This document shows positions 22,908-31,883 of a DNA stretch of 33,398 bases, one piece after another. A program made the translations under genes and the position numbers. Below the pieces are notes generated by a model. That model was not told the DNA's origin. It did not search any database and saw only the letters and a program-made list of their open reading frames with translations. How positions within the stretch are numbered: position 1 is the stretch's first letter; every line of letters begins with the position of its first letter. This DNA is from Candidatus Omnitrophota bacterium (GTDB taxonomy: Bacteria > Omnitrophota > Gorgyraeia > Gygaellales > Profunditerraquicolaceae), in contig QZKA01000023.1 of assembly GCA_003598135.1 (NCBI GenBank), forward strand, positions 1 to 33,398. Direction: 5' to 3'.

Positions 22908-24812
22908 ATGTTTAAATCCCTGAAATTGTATGTCGCCGGCTCCGTTGACCTTGAAGGCATCTCCAATATCCTCATTGAGTTTGGCTATAAAAGGCAGCAG
23001 GCAGTCGCAGAGGAAGGAGATTTTTCCCGCCGCGGAAGCATTATCGATATTTTCCCCCTGGCATTTGAACTCCCGGTTAGAATCGAACTAGAACTCGATA
23101 CAATCATCTCGATAAAGACATTTAATCCCTCCGACGGCTCCTTGCTTTGGGAACACCGCATTATCATCGTACTGCCTATAAAGAAAAACCGGCCTCAGAA
23201 GGCGTTGGCGATGACCGAAGAACTTCCCCTTAATAATTTCGTAGATTTAGAACCCGGCGATTACGTGGTGCACACCCGCCACGGCATAGGAAAGTTTTTA
23301 GGTTTACAAAAAATTAAGCTGCACGACAGCCCTAAGGATCATCTTGTCATAGAGTATGACCGTCAGGAGAAACTCTATGTGCCTGTCGAAGAGATGCATC
23401 TGGTGCAGAAATACATTGCATTCCATATCCGCAGGCCCAGGCTCTACCGTTTGGGTTCCAAAGAGTGGGAGCGGACAAAACTCAGGGCAAAGAAAGGGAT
23501 CCAAAAGCTTGCCTGGGAGCTTTTGTCGCTTCAAGCCATGCGTATGGCGGTTCCGGGGTTTACCTACGACAGAGACAATGATTGGCAGAAGCAGTTCGAA
23601 GCCACCTTTCCTTACCAGGAAACGCCGGATCAGGCAAAAGCAACCCTTGAAGTCAAACAGGATATGGAGTCGACCAGATCGATGGACAGGCTTTTATGCG
23701 GGGATGTCGGCTACGGAAAAACCGAAGTTGCGATGCGTGCGGCAGTCAAAGCCGTCTTAAATAATAAACAGGTAGCATACCTTGTGCCAACGACGATTCT
23801 GGCCGAGCAGCACTATCACAATTTTTCCTGGCGCGTAAAGGATTTTCCCATACAGGTTGCGCTCCTTTGCCGTTTCAAAACACATAAAGAGCAGAGAGAG
23901 ATTGTCCGGGGGTCGGCGCAAGGGACGGTTGATATCGTAATAGGCACGCACAGGCTCCTGTCCAATGATGTAGTCTTTAGGGATTTGGGCCTGGTTATTA
24001 TTGACGAGGAGCAGCGTTTCGGTGTGCGGGCAAAGGAGAAATTAAAGGCATTGCGGCTGACCTGCGACGTATTGACTCTTACCGCAACCCCCATCCCGCG
24101 GACATTATATATGAGCCTCATGGGCGCAAAAGACCTCTCTGTTATCAATACCCCTCCCCAAAACAGATTGCCTATTAAGACGATTGTGGTAGAATATGAC
24201 GAAGATATTATAAGGCAGGCAATCACCAGAGAACTGCAGCGTAGGGGCCAGGTTTTTTTCCTGCACAACCGTGTGCAGGATATCGAGAAGGTTCAGGAAA
24301 AACTTAGGCGCCTGCTTCCCCAGGGGACAAGGTTAGGTATTGCCCATGGCCAAATGTTTCCGAAAGCCTTGGAAGCGGTGATGCTTGATTTTATCAAGGG
24401 CCGGATAGACGTATTGATCTCAACCATGATTATCGAATCTGGCATCGATATCCCCAACGCCAATACCATTATTGTAAACAACGCGCATACGTTCGGGTTA
24501 TCTGACCTGCACCAGCTGCGCGGAAGGGTAGGAAGGTTTGACCGGGCTGCCTACTCCTACTTTCTTATCCCGCGCCAAGAAATACTTAATGCTGATGCGA
24601 AAAAACGGCTTGCGGCAATTCAGGAATATGTACATTTGGGTGCTGGTTTTCGGATCGCCATGGAGGACCTTGAAATCAGGGGCGCAGGTAATTTGCTTGG
24701 CGTGCAGCAACACGGGTTTATTGCTGCGGTAGGTTTTGATCTCTATTGCAGGCTCTTAAGGGAAGCAGTGGCAACCTTAAAAGAAGCGCTCGCACTTAAG
24801 GAGGCTCGATGA
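22908..24812 (+). CDS. short Mfd-like helicase (transcription-repair coupling factor lacking UvrA-binding and D7 domains)
   Basis: A 634-residue protein, against about 1100-1180 for full Mfd. It begins within the UvrB-like D1b region (GDFSRRGSIIDIFPL, about 37-51). It then has the CarD-like RNA polymerase-interaction domain (LEPGDYVVHTRHGIGKFLG, about 114-175) and a RecG/Mfd helicase core: Walker A GDVGYGKTE (265-273), DEEQRFG (366-372), LTATPIPRTL (391-400) and QLRGRVGR (536-543). It ends soon after GAGNLLGVQQHGF, so the C-terminal autoinhibitory D7 is absent, as are D1a, D2 and D3. It should be an ATP-driven double-strand DNA translocase that pushes RNA polymerase but cannot recruit UvrA in the known way. 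The reading frame is intact. Its stop overlaps the next gene by 4 bp. Confidence 0.93.
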   Translation: MFKSLKLYVAGSVDLEGISNILIEFGYKRQQAVAEEGDFSRRGSIIDIFPLAFELPVRIELELDTIISIKTFNPSDGSLLWEHRIIIVLPIKKNRPQKALAMTEELPLNNFVDLEPGDYVVHTRHGIGKFLGLQKIKLHDSPKDHLVIEYDRQEKLYVPVEEMHLVQKYIAFHIRRPRLYRLGSKEWERTKLRAKKGIQKLAWELLSLQAMRMAVPGFTYDRDNDWQKQFEATFPYQETPDQAKATLEVKQDMESTRSMDRLLCGDVGYGKTEVAMRAAVKAVLNNKQVAYLVPTTILAEQHYHNFSWRVKDFPIQVALLCRFKTHKEQREIVRGSAQGTVDIVIGTHRLLSNDVVFRDLGLVIIDEEQRFGVRAKEKLKALRLTCDVLTLTATPIPRTLYMSLMGAKDLSVINTPPQNRLPIKTIVVEYDEDIIRQAITRELQRRGQVFFLHNRVQDIEKVQEKLRRLLPQGTRLGIAHGQMFPKALEAVMLDFIKGRIDVLISTMIIESGIDIPNANTIIVNNAHTFGLSDLHQLRGRVGRFDRAAYSYFLIPRQEILNADAKKRLAAIQEYVHLGAGFRIAMEDLEIRGAGNLLGVQQHGFIAAVGFDLYCRLLREAVATLKEALALKEAR

Positions 24813-25723
24813 GGGCAACAAAGAAAGCTTTGGTGTGTATACTTACCGTTATACTGTGCGCAGGCATGGGTGTCCAGCCGTGTGTGGCGCAAAAAAAGAT
24901 TATCGCGGTAGTCAATAACGAAGTAATCACCCAGAAGGACCTTGAGGATTTTACGCATTTCATGCGCATCCAGTTATCCCAGCAGTATCAGGGTAAAGAG
25001 CTTGAGGCAAAGATGCAGTCTATGAAGCTGGACCTGGTGGATAAGTTGGTTGAAGACCGCCTGATCCTTCAGGAAGCGAAAAAGAGCAAGTTCGCCTCAG
25101 ATGCCAGTCAGATTAAGGCAAGGCTGGAAGAGATAAAGAAACGTTACGGTTCTAATATGGGGTTTCAGGATGCAATCGCAAAGCAGGGCCTGGTTGAAGC
25201 CGACATAGAAGAGCGCCTCAAAGAGCAGATGTGTATGTATGAATTTATCCAGCAGAAGATAAAAACCAAGATTATCGTCAAGCCCGACGAGGTAACGGAA
25301 TTTTTCAATACCCACAGGGAAGAATTCGTGGTTGAGCCGCAGCGTGAATTTGAATCGATTGCCTCCCGCAGTGCGCAGGCAGCAGAAGAGATACGTGCGC
25401 AATTAAACGCAGGAGTGACTATGCAGGCGGTCTCCGAGAGGCATGGTCTTAACGCTACCAGTATTACCGCCAGCAGGCAGGAACTTAAAAAAGAGATCGC
25501 GGATGCGGTATTCAGCCTTAAGGTGGACCAGGCCAGCCAGCCGTTGAGAATAGAAGGGGCCTATTATATTTTCAGGCTCAAACAGGTCATCCCGTCCAGG
25601 AGCCAGGAGATAAACGAGGTCCAGGATGCAATATACAGGATGTTATTTGAAGTGAAGTTTAAGGAAGATTTAAAAAAGTGGCTTGATGAGGTCAAGAAAA
25701 ATTCATATATCAAGATCTTCTAA
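24809..25723 (+). CDS. SurA-like periplasmic chaperone with reduced parvulin domain
   Basis: A 304-residue exported protein. The signal peptide (about 1-27, ending CVA before QKK) is followed by a SurA-type N-terminal domain: IIAVVNNEVITQKDLEDF, a long helix, then LVDKLVEDRLILQEAKK and a final IKPDEV-like helix. Residues about 180-265 resemble a parvulin domain (AEEIRAQLNAGVTMQAVSERHG and GAYYIFRLKQVIPS). Its central catalytic loop with the usual GDLGW-like segment is shortened, so prolyl isomerase activity is doubtful. The likely role is to chaperone outer-membrane proteins in the periplasm, in keeping with a double membrane. It overlaps the Mfd-like gene by 4 bp. Confidence 0.88.
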   Translation: MRATKKALVCILTVILCAGMGVQPCVAQKKIIAVVNNEVITQKDLEDFTHFMRIQLSQQYQGKELEAKMQSMKLDLVDKLVEDRLILQEAKKSKFASDASQIKARLEEIKKRYGSNMGFQDAIAKQGLVEADIEERLKEQMCMYEFIQQKIKTKIIVKPDEVTEFFNTHREEFVVEPQREFESIASRSAQAAEEIRAQLNAGVTMQAVSERHGLNATSITASRQELKKEIADAVFSLKVDQASQPLRIEGAYYIFRLKQVIPSRSQEINEVQDAIYRMLFEVKFKEDLKKWLDEVKKNSYIKIF

Positions 25724-26669
25724 TCGTATCAGGGTCGGAATTACCATGGGGGACCCTTCAGGTATAGGGGCTGAGGTTACTGCCCGCGCCCTATCCTCTT
25801 TAGGTTCAATAGCCGATTTTACGATAATCGGCGATGCGTCTGTGTTCAGTAAGGCGGCATCTTCTCTGCGCCGGAAACTAACGTGCGATTTTGTAGACTT
25901 GCATAATGTCAGGTGTAAGGGTTTTTCTTTCGGTAAGATAAAAGCGGAATATGGCAAGGCATCCGTTGAATACCTGGAGAAGGCCATGGATTTACTGAAA
26001 GGCAAACAACTGGATTGCCTGGTTACTGCGCCGATATCCAAAGAGGCGCTCTCTTTGGCAGGTATTCCTGTTGGGGGGCATACCGAATATCTTGTACGCG
26101 CAACTTCTGCGAAGAACGCAGTGATGTTGCTGCTTAATAAATTCCTCAAGATAAGCCTGTTGACCAGGCACCTGCCTTTGCAGCAGGTTTCTCCCAGTAT
26201 TCACAAAGGCCTGATTAAGGAGACGCTATTGCTTACGCGTAACGCGCTTACAAGTTTATTTTTGATCCGCAAGCCACGCATCGTCATTTGCGGCCTTAAC
26301 CCTCATGCCTCAGATAACGGTGTGTTAGGCCCAGAAGAAAACCGCGTAATCATCCCCGCGTTAAAAGGGATGAGGAAAGAAGGCAAAACCGTTGACGGGC
26401 CGTTATCCGCAGACGTAGCGCTCTACAAACTGTTGCGCAAAGAATATGATGCGGCAATAGCTATGTATCACGATCAGGCATTAATTGCCCTTAAGCTTCT
26501 TGATGCTTCGTCAGGAGTCAATATGACGCTTGGCCTGCCTTTTGTGAGGACCTCTCCTTTGCACGGGACCGCATTTGATATTGCCGGAAAGGGATGCGCC
26601 AGCCCACTCTCCATGCAGGCGGCCATACAAACAGCTATACAATGTTGCGCAAACCTAAAAAACGCCTAG
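25686..26669 (+). CDS. pdxA: 4-hydroxythreonine-4-phosphate dehydrogenase
   Basis: A PdxA-family enzyme of 327 residues that oxidises 4-phosphohydroxy-threonine in the DXP-dependent pyridoxal phosphate pathway. The N-terminal VGITMGDPSGIGAE, CLVTAPISKEAL, GGHTEYL (metal His), LTRHLPLQQV (metal His) and AMYHDQALIALKLL (metal His) are conserved. GVNMTLGLPFVRTSPLHGTAFDIAGKG is close to the family block. The start at ATG 25686 overlaps the SurA-like gene by 38 bp and gives an N-terminus about 12 residues longer than usual; no later Met precedes the conserved core, so a rarer start codon cannot be excluded. The end overlaps rsmA by 28 bp. A PdxA-like enzyme with another substrate is a minor alternative. 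Confidence 0.95.
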   Translation: MRSRKIHISRSSNRIRVGITMGDPSGIGAEVTARALSSLGSIADFTIIGDASVFSKAASSLRRKLTCDFVDLHNVRCKGFSFGKIKAEYGKASVEYLEKAMDLLKGKQLDCLVTAPISKEALSLAGIPVGGHTEYLVRATSAKNAVMLLLNKFLKISLLTRHLPLQQVSPSIHKGLIKETLLLTRNALTSLFLIRKPRIVICGLNPHASDNGVLGPEENRVIIPALKGMRKEGKTVDGPLSADVALYKLLRKEYDAAIAMYHDQALIALKLLDASSGVNMTLGLPFVRTSPLHGTAFDIAGKGCASPLSMQAAIQTAIQCCANLKNA

Positions 26670-27433
26670 GCCAGCACTTTCTCGTTTCCCCTCATTTTAA
26701 AAAGAAAATAGTACAAAATTGTAATCTTGGTAAAGACGATACGGTGCTTGAGATCGGGCCAGGCAGAGGAGAGCTTACCGTTCTTTTGGCTGAAGCGTGC
26801 GCTTCGGTGGTAGCTGTTGAATTTGACCGGGAACTGGCAGTCCTATTGAAAGATAAATTCCGTGACAGGCCTTCAGTGGAAATAATAGCCGGCGATATAT
26901 TACGTTTCGACCCGGCCCGTTATTTCAGGCATTACGCCGGGAAAATCAAAGTCGTAGGCAATATCCCTTACCAGATTACCAGCCCTATTATCCAGCATCT
27001 GATAACGCATCGCAATTGCATCGAGTCTATCTTTATTACGATTCAGAAAGAGCTGGGCGAGCGCCTCACTGCCAAGCCCGGCTCAAAAACATACGGGGCG
27101 TTCAGTTGTTTTGTGCAGTATTATACCGAAGCAAAACTTTTGTTTGTGATAAAAAGGGGCTGTTTCTATCCTTCTCCGAAAGTTGATTCCTGTTTTGTGC
27201 GCCTTAATGTCAGAAAAGAGGCTGCGGTCAAGGTCAAGGATGAGGCGTTATTTTTCCGTATTATCAGGGCAGCCTTTAATAAAAGAAGGAAGACCTTAAG
27301 GAACAGCCTCCAAGAGGTAGTTGACGCCGAAACCATCGATCGATTTTTCAGCCTGCGCCATATCGACAGGAATACCCGGCCTGAGTTGCTCTCCCTAGAA
27401 GAATTCGCATATTTATCTCAGATGAGCGGATGA
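26642..27433 (+). CDS. rsmA: 16S rRNA (adenine1518-N6/adenine1519-N6)-dimethyltransferase
   Basis: A 263-residue RsmA/KsgA that dimethylates two adjacent adenosines in helix 45 of 16S rRNA late in 30S assembly. RLGQHFLVS (8-16), the SAM-binding VLEIGPGRGELT (35-46), an acidic VVAVEFD and the catalytic NIPY (107-110) are all present. The C-terminal FNKRRKTLRNSL block is also normal. The start at 26642 puts the conserved GQHFL near the N-terminus; an in-frame ATG at 26594 would add 16 unrelated residues. pdxA and rsmA adjacency is common in bacteria. This gene ends the secDF-mfd-surA-pdxA-rsmA run. Confidence 0.98.
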   Translation: MLRKPKKRLGQHFLVSPHFKKKIVQNCNLGKDDTVLEIGPGRGELTVLLAEACASVVAVEFDRELAVLLKDKFRDRPSVEIIAGDILRFDPARYFRHYAGKIKVVGNIPYQITSPIIQHLITHRNCIESIFITIQKELGERLTAKPGSKTYGAFSCFVQYYTEAKLLFVIKRGCFYPSPKVDSCFVRLNVRKEAAVKVKDEALFFRIIRAAFNKRRKTLRNSLQEVVDAETIDRFFSLRHIDRNTRPELLSLEEFAYLSQMSG

Positions 27434-27463
27434 GCACTATTCTATTATTTTTTAAAATTTTGC

Positions 27464-27492
27464 TTGCAAATTTAGGCAAATACTTATAAAAT
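27464..27492 (+). promoter_or_regulatory. probable promoter for the AAA ATPase operon
   Basis: TTGCAA (27464-27469) and TAAAAT (27487-27492) are separated by 17 bp in the 141-bp AT-rich gap after rsmA. The -10 matches five of six consensus bases. Initiation near 27499 would leave a leader of about 75 nt before the ATG at 27575, which has a GGGG ribosome site. Confidence 0.5.
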
Positions 27493-27574
27493 TAACTATT
27501 GGGAAGAGTATGCGTCCTGCTAAAAACTTTTTAGTTTCAATGGGTTATAGATGAAGACAAAAAAGGGGTAATAT

Positions 27575-28480
27575 ATGTACGAGGCATATTGGGAATTAAG
27601 CGAAAAGCCATTTGAAAATACTCCTGATCCCCGTTTTCTGTATTATTCTCAGGAACATAAAGAAGCGCTTGCGCGGCTGCTCTATGTGGTGCGGGAACGT
27701 AAAGGCGGAGGGCTGCTTACCGGCGAATACGGAAGCGGTAAAACCCTGCTTAGCCGTGTATTATGGCAGGAGCTTCAGCAGGAGAATAAATACCAATCGG
27801 TATTTATTCTCAACCCCCGGCTTTCAGGGCTTGAGTTTATTCAGGAAATTACCCACCAGCTCAGTGGCGGAAGCAATGAAGTTACTTCAAACAAAGCCGA
27901 GTTATTCCATGCGCTCCATAAGATTTTATATTCCAACCATAACGTAGGTAGGCATTGCGTGATTATGATCGATGAAGCGCAGGCAATCCAGGACAAAGAT
28001 ACGCTTGAGGAATTGAGGCTATTATTGAATTTCCAACTCGATAATGCGTTTCTCCTTACGATCATCCTGTTGGGACAACCTGAATTAAAGATCATGGTTA
28101 ATAATATGCCGCAGCTCGCCCAGAGAATGGCGGTACGCTATCATTTGGTTGCGCTCGGCGAAGAGGAAACGTGTGAATATGTTGCCCACCGGTTAACGGT
28201 GGCTGGCGTCAAAAAACCCCTTTTCAACGAAAAGGCGCTTAAGCTCATATTTGCCACTTCTCAAGGAATCCCCAGAAGAATAAATACGATTTGCGACCTT
28301 GCCCTTTTGGTCGGCTATGGCAATGGCGTCAAGATTATAGACGAGCAGACTATCTCGGGGATTGCCGAAGATCTGCAGGATACAAAAACAGGCCCTCATA
28401 ATGTCGGAATGAATACACCGGGCAAGCCGGTTCAGATTGAGCCGGATAGCAATAAGTCCGACCGCCATGGACCTAAATAA
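27575..28480 (+). CDS. ExeA/XrtA-type AAA ATPase
   Basis: A 301-residue cytoplasmic ATPase of the ExeA-like secretion ATPase family. The N-terminal YWELSEKPFENTPDPRFLYYS is the family signature. Walker A is GEYGSGKT (50-57), Walker B is VIMIDEAQ (129-136), ILLGQPEL (164-171) holds the sensor region, and QRM (183-185) the conserved Arg. A lid domain (about 190-270) and a disordered tail follow. Relatives act in type II secretion assembly or in exosortase-linked polysaccharide loci (XrtA/PEP-CTERM-associated ATPase). Here it heads an operon with HD-GYP, coiled-coil and Wza-like genes, which favours the polysaccharide-export type. Unlike ExeA it has no visible peptidoglycan-binding domain. The substrate is unknown. 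Confidence 0.9.
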   Translation: MYEAYWELSEKPFENTPDPRFLYYSQEHKEALARLLYVVRERKGGGLLTGEYGSGKTLLSRVLWQELQQENKYQSVFILNPRLSGLEFIQEITHQLSGGSNEVTSNKAELFHALHKILYSNHNVGRHCVIMIDEAQAIQDKDTLEELRLLLNFQLDNAFLLTIILLGQPELKIMVNNMPQLAQRMAVRYHLVALGEEETCEYVAHRLTVAGVKKPLFNEKALKLIFATSQGIPRRINTICDLALLVGYGNGVKIIDEQTISGIAEDLQDTKTGPHNVGMNTPGKPVQIEPDSNKSDRHGPK

Positions 28481-28493
28481 CGATAAAGCCTAA

Positions 28494-29627
28494 ATGTTTC
28501 GAATTTCCGATATCCTCAAAAGGCACAAGGAACCCGAAGGAGAAAAACCGGCTACTCCTGCAGAAAAACCGGCAGAGGCAGGATCGCCGAAGCAAGAAAC
28601 TCCTTTTGCACAGCCACAAGAACCCCAGGGAACGCAACCCTCCCAACAATTCAGCATCTCCTCTTCTTTGGATAAGGAAGCGATCAAGGTAAGCTCGATT
28701 GATGTATCTAAACTCTATGAGTCGGCCCTTGAAAGAGCCAGGGAGATGTATAAGCCTAAGACCAGCTATGAGCCTGCGTTTCTGCTAGGATTCTCCGCGA
28801 CAGTCGAAACCTTCGTCGATTTACTGAAAGAAAACAATAAGGAGCTGCTTACGTATTGCGTTGCGGATTTCAAAAACTTGGAGGATTATCTTTATTATCA
28901 TGCGGTTAATGTTGCCATTATTTCCATAGAAATAGGTATCGGCGTAGGCTACGAGCGCAGCCGCTTGATAGAATTGGGCATTGCCGGGTTCGTCCATGAT
29001 ATCGGGCTCGTTAAATATCTTGACCTCGCCCATAAAAAAGAGGTCCTCACCAAAGAGGAATACGAGATGCTTAAACAGCATCCTAAGGCGGGGTATGAAA
29101 TCTTAAGCAAATTGGGTAAAGGTACAATCCCTCCCATAGTGCTTGAAGTGGTTCTGAAGGAACACGAGCGCCTTGATGGTTCAGGATATCCCAACGGCCT
29201 TAAGGGCAATGAAGTTGATGAGTTTGCCCAGATAATCGGCCTGGCCGATAAGTACGAAGCAATGATTCACGACAGGCCTTTCCGTAAAAAGTATTCTTCA
29301 CTTGAAACGGTTAAAGAGATATTGAGCTATAAAAACGAATTCGACATCCGGGTTATCAAAACGCTCATTGAGCATTTCGGCGTGTTTCCTCTGGGGACAT
29401 CCGTGCGGCTCAACACCAAAGAGGTCGGCGTAGTGATAAAAGATAACCGGCGTTCGCCTTTAAGGCCCACAGTGAATATTCTCTATGACGCCTACGGTAA
29501 GCCCATGAAAGAGCCAAAGACAGTAGACTTATCCCTTAATCCCGTGGTCTATATCGAAGAATCGCTTACGACCCTTACACAGGAAAACGAGCAGGAAAAG
29601 AAAGGCACGCATTCTTCCGATAGTTAG
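28494..29627 (+). CDS. HD-GYP domain c-di-GMP phosphodiesterase
   Basis: A 377-residue cytoplasmic protein. Residues about 10-60 are a Pro/Glu/Gln-rich disordered segment with EKPA repeats. A helical region leads into an HD-GYP domain with a full metal and signature set: His136, HD (168-169), His196, HERLDGSGYP (224-233) and Asp252 in LADKYEAM. Such domains hydrolyse c-di-GMP to pGpG or GMP. A C-terminal beta-rich module (about 295-355; LGTSVRLNTKEVGVVI), common at the end of HD-GYP proteins, follows. It starts 13 bp after the ATPase gene. In this operon it may lower c-di-GMP to control envelope or polysaccharide export. Confidence 0.94.
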   Translation: MFRISDILKRHKEPEGEKPATPAEKPAEAGSPKQETPFAQPQEPQGTQPSQQFSISSSLDKEAIKVSSIDVSKLYESALERAREMYKPKTSYEPAFLLGFSATVETFVDLLKENNKELLTYCVADFKNLEDYLYYHAVNVAIISIEIGIGVGYERSRLIELGIAGFVHDIGLVKYLDLAHKKEVLTKEEYEMLKQHPKAGYEILSKLGKGTIPPIVLEVVLKEHERLDGSGYPNGLKGNEVDEFAQIIGLADKYEAMIHDRPFRKKYSSLETVKEILSYKNEFDIRVIKTLIEHFGVFPLGTSVRLNTKEVGVVIKDNRRSPLRPTVNILYDAYGKPMKEPKTVDLSLNPVVYIEESLTTLTQENEQEKKGTHSSDS

Positions 29628-29641
29628 CTATTACGCAGGCG

Positions 29642-30889
29642 ATGTATAAAGTAAAAAAACTATACCTTATCAGTGCTGTTTCCGTAATAGGCATTTTAGT
29701 TCTTGTTGCCTCCTTTCTTTATTTCTTAAAGCTGAGCAAGGAGCTAAGCCGCACGGAAAAACTCAAAACCACCTTGCAGCAATCAGCACTCACCGCTCAC
29801 AACAGCTTAACACAGGCCAACAAGGAACTTTCTAGGTTACGCAGCGAACTCTCAGCGGCACACGAAGGACTTTCACGTATCGAACAAACACAGGTTGGGC
29901 CCTTGCAAAAGAAGGCTGAGAATATGAAAGAAAGCCTTTTGATCAGGGATACGCAACTTTCTGAATTGAAGAATGCCCTCGAGGTAAATGAAGAAGCGAA
30001 TGCTCTTCTGCGTGCCAGGAACGATTCACTGCGTAAGCAGCTAGAGGGTTTAAAAGCCGAATATGGCATGACCGGGGGCCAGGGGCCCGCGGCAGAAGAG
30101 ACAGCCCGCAAGCGCGATAAAAAGTCATTAGTAGGTTCTGGTAAGCCGGATAGAAAAAGCGCAAAAGAAATCGACAGCCTTACCCGCAAGATATCTGAAA
30201 TGGCCGTATATTCAAAAAGACAGGATGAGGAAATGAAGATGCTCAGGCTTAAGGTGGGCAAATTAGAAAATACGGTCGATACCCTTGAAAGGGAATTATT
30301 TTTAGCGCGCGCAGAGGTAGTTGAGAAAAAAAGTACGGTTGATCTGCTCAATGTCCAGAAGGAGATGCTCAGCGCCGATATAACGCAATGGAACCAGGAA
30401 AAGGCAAGGCTTGAAAAAGCAAAGGATTTGCAGATTGAAAAGGCAGGGCTCCTGGCGAAAGTTGATTCCCTCACAAAGGCATTGAGCGCCAAGCAGAAGC
30501 AGATGAATGCGTTGCAAGAAAATCTTAAATCCCTTAACAGCGAGGTCCTGCGCAAAGACGAAAAGGTGCGCGGCCTTGAGGCAGGCCTTGCGTCTTTGGA
30601 TTCTCAACGCAGGGAGCTGCAGGAACAACTGGTAAACCAGCAGGTCCTGCTGGAAGAGGCAAGCGCCTTAAGCGGCGGCTTAAAAGAGAGGCTTTTCGAG
30701 CTTTCCCGCCTTTTGGCAGAAAAGGAATTTCAAATAGAGAAGAACAGCGATACCATTGTCCTTCTTCAAGAGGAACTTTCGGATGCGCGTTCACGAAAAA
30801 TAAAGGTATTTGATGCACTGAATCCCGAAAAAACTAAGGTGCAGGCAACGAAAGAGAAGTTAGAGTCTATTTTAAACCAGTCTAATTAG
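29642..30889 (+). CDS. membrane-anchored coiled-coil protein
   Basis: A 415-residue protein with one N-terminal membrane helix (about 9-30: YLISAVSVIGILVLVASFLYF) and an almost continuous coiled coil from about 33 to 400, rich in Leu, Glu, Lys and Gln. A break near 140-175 (GGQGPAAEE and basic residues) divides two coils. No cysteine or catalytic motif is present and no named family was recognised. It resembles the long spacer proteins that accompany polysaccharide chain-length regulators, but the flanking Wzz domain is missing. It lies 14 bp after the HD-GYP gene and 9 bp before the export gene, so a structural role with them is plausible. The N-terminus is probably cytoplasmic and the coil periplasmic. 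Confidence 0.82.
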   Translation: MYKVKKLYLISAVSVIGILVLVASFLYFLKLSKELSRTEKLKTTLQQSALTAHNSLTQANKELSRLRSELSAAHEGLSRIEQTQVGPLQKKAENMKESLLIRDTQLSELKNALEVNEEANALLRARNDSLRKQLEGLKAEYGMTGGQGPAAEETARKRDKKSLVGSGKPDRKSAKEIDSLTRKISEMAVYSKRQDEEMKMLRLKVGKLENTVDTLERELFLARAEVVEKKSTVDLLNVQKEMLSADITQWNQEKARLEKAKDLQIEKAGLLAKVDSLTKALSAKQKQMNALQENLKSLNSEVLRKDEKVRGLEAGLASLDSQRRELQEQLVNQQVLLEEASALSGGLKERLFELSRLLAEKEFQIEKNSDTIVLLQEELSDARSRKIKVFDALNPEKTKVQATKEKLESILNQSN

Positions 30890-30898
30890 AGGTGCCAG

Positions 30899-31834
30899 AT
30901 GAGAAGCGTAATTAGCAGCGTGTTCTGGTGGCTGGGTATTCTTTTTATCGGCATTATCTTTTTAACCCCGCTGTATAGTCAGAATACCATTTTAAAAGAG
31001 GAAATCAGGCAGCACTATGAATCCGGCAATTCCTTGTACGAACAGGGAAAATATAAAGAGGCTCAGGAAGAGTTTGACAAAGCGCTTCAATTGCTTGGAG
31101 AAAGCCGCTCAGGCGCGGCGTCAGGCGCAACAGGCAGGGAAATAACGGGCAAAAAGGCAACGATCGAATCAACGCAAAAGCAGGTTATAAAAGCAGGGGT
31201 GGGGAAAAAATCAGCACCTTCACAAAAAACCGCTCCCCTTGAGAAAAAAGCACAGAAAAGGCCGGAATACCTTATAGGCCCCGGTGACATTTTACAGATT
31301 TCTGTCTGGCAAAACAAGGATTTGGACCAGGAGGTTATTGTCAGGCCGGACGGCAAAATTTCTTTCCCTCTTGTAGGCGATGCGGATGCCGAGGGCTTTA
31401 CTATTACTGAGCTCGATACCATGCTTACGGAAAAGCTAAAGGAGTATGTTCGGTATCCTGAGGTGTCTATTTCCCTAAGAAAAATGGGGGGCCAGAAAGT
31501 TATTGTATTGGGAGAGGTTTCCAGCCCCGGAGTATATGGCGTCAGCGGCACGCGGACAGCGCTTGAGGCTGTAGGCCTTGCCGGTGGGTTTACCAAAGAC
31601 GCAGTGCCTTCAGGAGCTGTGCTTATTAGGGGCGGATTTACTTCTCCTGAGGCAAAGAGGGTTAACTTAAGCCGCGCGCTTAAGGGCGATTTAAGCCAGA
31701 ATCTTGTGCTTACGGCAGACGATATAGTGTTCATTCCTAAGAAATTTATTGCCAACCTTAATTATTTCTTAAACCAAGTCCTTGACCCCATCTCAAGAGG
31801 CGTCTATATCTCTAAGGAAATTAATACGTTCTAA
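30899..31834 (+). CDS. Wza-like polysaccharide export protein with N-terminal TPR
   Basis: A 311-residue exported protein. A hydrophobic segment (about 7-27, ending PLYSQ) acts as signal or anchor; no lipobox Cys exists, unlike classical Wza. A TPR-like pair of helices (YESGNSLYEQGKYKEAQEEFDKALQLL, 40-66, split here as ESGNSLYEQ and KYKEAQEEF) follows, then a basic linker. The polysaccharide export domain starts at YLIGPGDILQISVWQNKDL (124-142) with VRPDGKISFPLVGD (148-161). An SLBB domain carries VIVLGEVSSPGVY (201-213) and EAVGLAGGFT. The family forms ring-shaped outer-membrane export portals. No Wzc kinase or glycosyltransferase is seen in the window, so the exported polymer is unknown. 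Confidence 0.9.
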   Translation: MRSVISSVFWWLGILFIGIIFLTPLYSQNTILKEEIRQHYESGNSLYEQGKYKEAQEEFDKALQLLGESRSGAASGATGREITGKKATIESTQKQVIKAGVGKKSAPSQKTAPLEKKAQKRPEYLIGPGDILQISVWQNKDLDQEVIVRPDGKISFPLVGDADAEGFTITELDTMLTEKLKEYVRYPEVSISLRKMGGQKVIVLGEVSSPGVYGVSGTRTALEAVGLAGGFTKDAVPSGAVLIRGGFTSPEAKRVNLSRALKGDLSQNLVLTADDIVFIPKKFIANLNYFLNQVLDPISRGVYISKEINTF

Positions 31835-31883
31835 GTGCCCCGCTCGCTATTTGTTCGCTTAAAGGGGATAGCATTGTTAACGT

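Noticed and set aside
22908..24812. Frameshifted or broken full-length mfd
   Set aside because: The sequence upstream is secDF and downstream a surA-like gene, both intact and tightly spaced. No remnants of the missing domains appear in other frames.
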